Assembly (NCBI RefSeq): GCF_022524345.1
Contig: NZ_JAKWJU010000002.1
Location: 744,001-808,000, forward strand
From: Streptomyces marispadix
GTDB lineage: Bacteria > Actinomycetota > Actinomycetes > Streptomycetales > Streptomycetaceae
Direction of reading: 5' to 3'
Length of the DNA: 64,000 nucleotides
Both the position numbers and the translations under genes were made by a program. Shown here piece after piece: positions 62,685-64,000 of the stretch. The notes beneath the pieces were generated by a model that had not been told where the DNA came from, did not search any database, and saw only the letters and a list, made by a program, of their open reading frames with translations. The first letter of the stretch is position 1; the number at the start of each line of letters is the position of its first letter.

Positions 62685-63851
62685 TCAGGGGCGTCCCGGG
62701 CCGGTCAACTCGTCGTAGACGCTGAGGACATGGGCGACCGTGGACTCCTCGGTCGGCCATTCCGCGGCGCGTGCCCAGCCGTCGGCGACCGATCGCTCGC
62801 GCCGTGCGGGATCGGCCAGCAGCCGGCCGACCGCGGCGGCGAGTGCGTCCGCGTCACCGTATGGGATCAACTCGGCGGCGCCGCCGACCAGTTCGGGCAC
62901 TCCCCCGACCGCCGTGGCGACCAGCGGCACTCCCTGGTGCAGGGCCTCCTGTGCCAGCAGCGGCCTGCTCTCCCAGCGGGAGCTGAGGACCGCCACATCC
63001 GCTCCTGCCAGCAGCTCGAAGGCGTCCTCGCGGCGCCCCAGCAGACGTACCGGCAGCGCCTCGTCGTCGATGCGGCGCTGCAACTGCGCCCGCTGCGGCC
63101 CCTCTCCGGCCACGGCCAGCAGCGGCGGCGGCTCCAGATGCCGCCAGGCGCGGGCCGCGCTCAACGCCGTGCCGTAGCCGTGGCGTTCGTCGAGCCGTCC
63201 CACGGAGAACACCAACGGCCGCCCCACGGCGCCCACTTCGGCACGCGACTTGTGCTGTGCCCTTCCCTCGACCGCGGCGCGCGGTGCCGGCGGAGGCTCC
63301 TCGCAGCCCGGCCTCGGAAGGACCACGGGGGCGAGCCTTGCGTCGCGTGCGCCACGCCGCCGGGCCCGGTCCACCAGATCGGTCGTGACCGCGAGCACGA
63401 CCGAGGCGCTGCGGGCCACGCGCCGCTCCACCAGCCGCCGCACATGCGACCTCGCGCCCGTGGCGAGCCCGCGGTGGTGCCAGGTGACGACGAGCGGCAC
63501 CTGCCGTGCGCGTCCCGACAGGGCGAGCGCGGTGAGCGCCAGCAGCCCTGCCCGTACGCCGTGTGCGTGCACCAGGTCGGCGTCCGCGCAGAGGCGGCGC
63601 AGCACGGCCGCGGTCTCCGGTTCGCCGCAGGCGGGCAGCGGCGCGAAGTGGGCGCCCGCGCCCCGGAATCCGTAGACCGCCTCGGCGCCGGACGGCGCGC
63701 AGACCGTCACCCGCAGTCCGCGTGCCACGAGCCCCTCGGCGAGCGAACGCACATGCGCGCCGGTGCCCGCACTGGCACCGTCCACGACCTGGACGGCGTG
63801 CTGCGGCGACTGCCCTGCGGACGACGGGGACGGGCTGGGGGAAAGGGACAC
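62685..63851 (-). CDS. Glycosyltransferase family 4
   Basis: A 388-residue GT-B glycosyltransferase. The acceptor domain opens AVQVVDGASAGTGAHVRSLAEGL near residue 20 and the donor domain includes VFSVGRLDERHGYGTAL near 218, AGEGPQRAQLQ, and the E-x7-E segment ESRPLLAQEALHQGVPLVAT near 297. Its start is GTG 63851, with GGAG about 12 nt upstream. The first 20 residues are Ser/Pro-rich. It stands apart from the LacI gene (187-nt gap) and from whatever follows at the right edge. Donor and acceptor are unknown. Confidence 0.87.
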   Translation of the reverse strand: MSLSPSPSPSSAGQSPQHAVQVVDGASAGTGAHVRSLAEGLVARGLRVTVCAPSGAEAVYGFRGAGAHFAPLPACGEPETAAVLRRLCADADLVHAHGVRAGLLALTALALSGRARQVPLVVTWHHRGLATGARSHVRRLVERRVARSASVVLAVTTDLVDRARRRGARDARLAPVVLPRPGCEEPPPAPRAAVEGRAQHKSRAEVGAVGRPLVFSVGRLDERHGYGTALSAARAWRHLEPPPLLAVAGEGPQRAQLQRRIDDEALPVRLLGRREDAFELLAGADVAVLSSRWESRPLLAQEALHQGVPLVATAVGGVPELVGGAAELIPYGDADALAAAVGRLLADPARRERSVADGWARAAEWPTEESTVAHVLSVYDELTGPGRP

Positions 63852-63923
63852 GGAGGGTCGAGCTCCAAAGCGGTTTCGGAGAAGGTGCCGTGGGGCTCCG
63901 GCACTTCGGGGACGGGGCGGTGG

Positions 63924-63976
63924 TCGGTATCGGATCGGTGTCGGTCGGTATCGGATCGGTGTCGGTCGGTATCGGA
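63924..63976. repeat. 21-bp tandem repeat, two and a half copies
   Basis: Units of 21 bp, TCGGTATCGGATCGGTGTCG plus G, occupy 63924-63944 and 63945-63965, with a partial third to 63976. They lie upstream of the GT4 gene, at the window edge. Confidence 0.8.
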
Positions 63977-64000
63977 CGGTGCGGTCGAAGGCGGTCGAGG

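Overview
The window is high-GC actinobacterial DNA and is almost certainly a Streptomyces chromosome core segment. Third codon positions are nearly all G or C, GTG and TTG starts are common, and several genes look leaderless. The content includes DnaE2, a SepF paralogue, a ParA-like ATPase next to ScpA/ScpB, a LAXTG-anchored lytic polysaccharide monooxygenase and a streptogrisin-type protease. From memory, the order dnaE2 ... sepF paralogue ... der-plsC-cmk-tyrA-aroH-rluB-scpB-scpA ... parA-ald ... pyrG matches a conserved block of the S. coelicolor chromosome; no search was run. I see no rRNA, tRNA, CRISPR array, insertion sequence or prophage.

Layout. 1-6.8 kb: a partial molybdopterin oxidoreductase, diverging from homogentisate dioxygenase (hmgA) with a clear promoter and operator; then a UTRA-type GntR regulator, a DUF1989 protein and a type ISP-like gene broken by a frameshift. 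7-16 kb: small conserved proteins, an AAA ATPase, a NADAR protein, a YtrA-type GntR regulator, a double GNAT protein, a MarP-type membrane protease, a MarR regulator diverging from an extradiol dioxygenase, an AMIN-like secreted protein and the LPMO. 16-28 kb: a PPOX-type flavoprotein, a secreted lipase, a SpoU rRNA methyltransferase, an SOS-controlled dnaE2-imuB-like pair with a perfect LexA box, a DUF1059 protein, asd and the streptogrisin-type protease. A 1.07-kb stretch without a recognisable gene follows, then a SepF paralogue.

29-39 kb: an MFS exporter with a long hydrophilic tail, a PAP2 phosphatase, an I78 inhibitor, a WYL regulator behind a 16-bp inverted repeat, a small membrane protein, a glycosyltransferase coupled to an unknown protein, and two Streptomyces-type hypotheticals. 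39.5-54 kb: a long leftward run of housekeeping genes (ParA, an RHH-like protein, ScpA, ScpB, pseudouridine synthase, chorismate mutase, prephenate dehydrogenase, CMP kinase, acyltransferase, Der), many with start/stop overlaps; alanine dehydrogenase and a STAND/TPR ATPase lie to their right. 54-64 kb: Nudix-pyrG, a GH15 trehalase/glucoamylase-like enzyme, a GH16-GH64 beta-1,3-glucanase operon diverging from a LacI-family regulator across a CebR-like palindrome, and a glycosyltransferase.

Themes. Several units read as regulator plus target with the operator visible: hmgA, MarR/dioxygenase, LexA/dnaE2-imuB and LacI/glucanases. Two genes carry apparent frame breaks, one from a 25-bp tandem duplication and one from an apparent one-base loss. 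Gene-poor gaps hold many short tandem arrays, including two 14-bp-period arrays about 31 kb apart with the same core. Most gene ends between convergent genes carry strong GC-rich hairpins.
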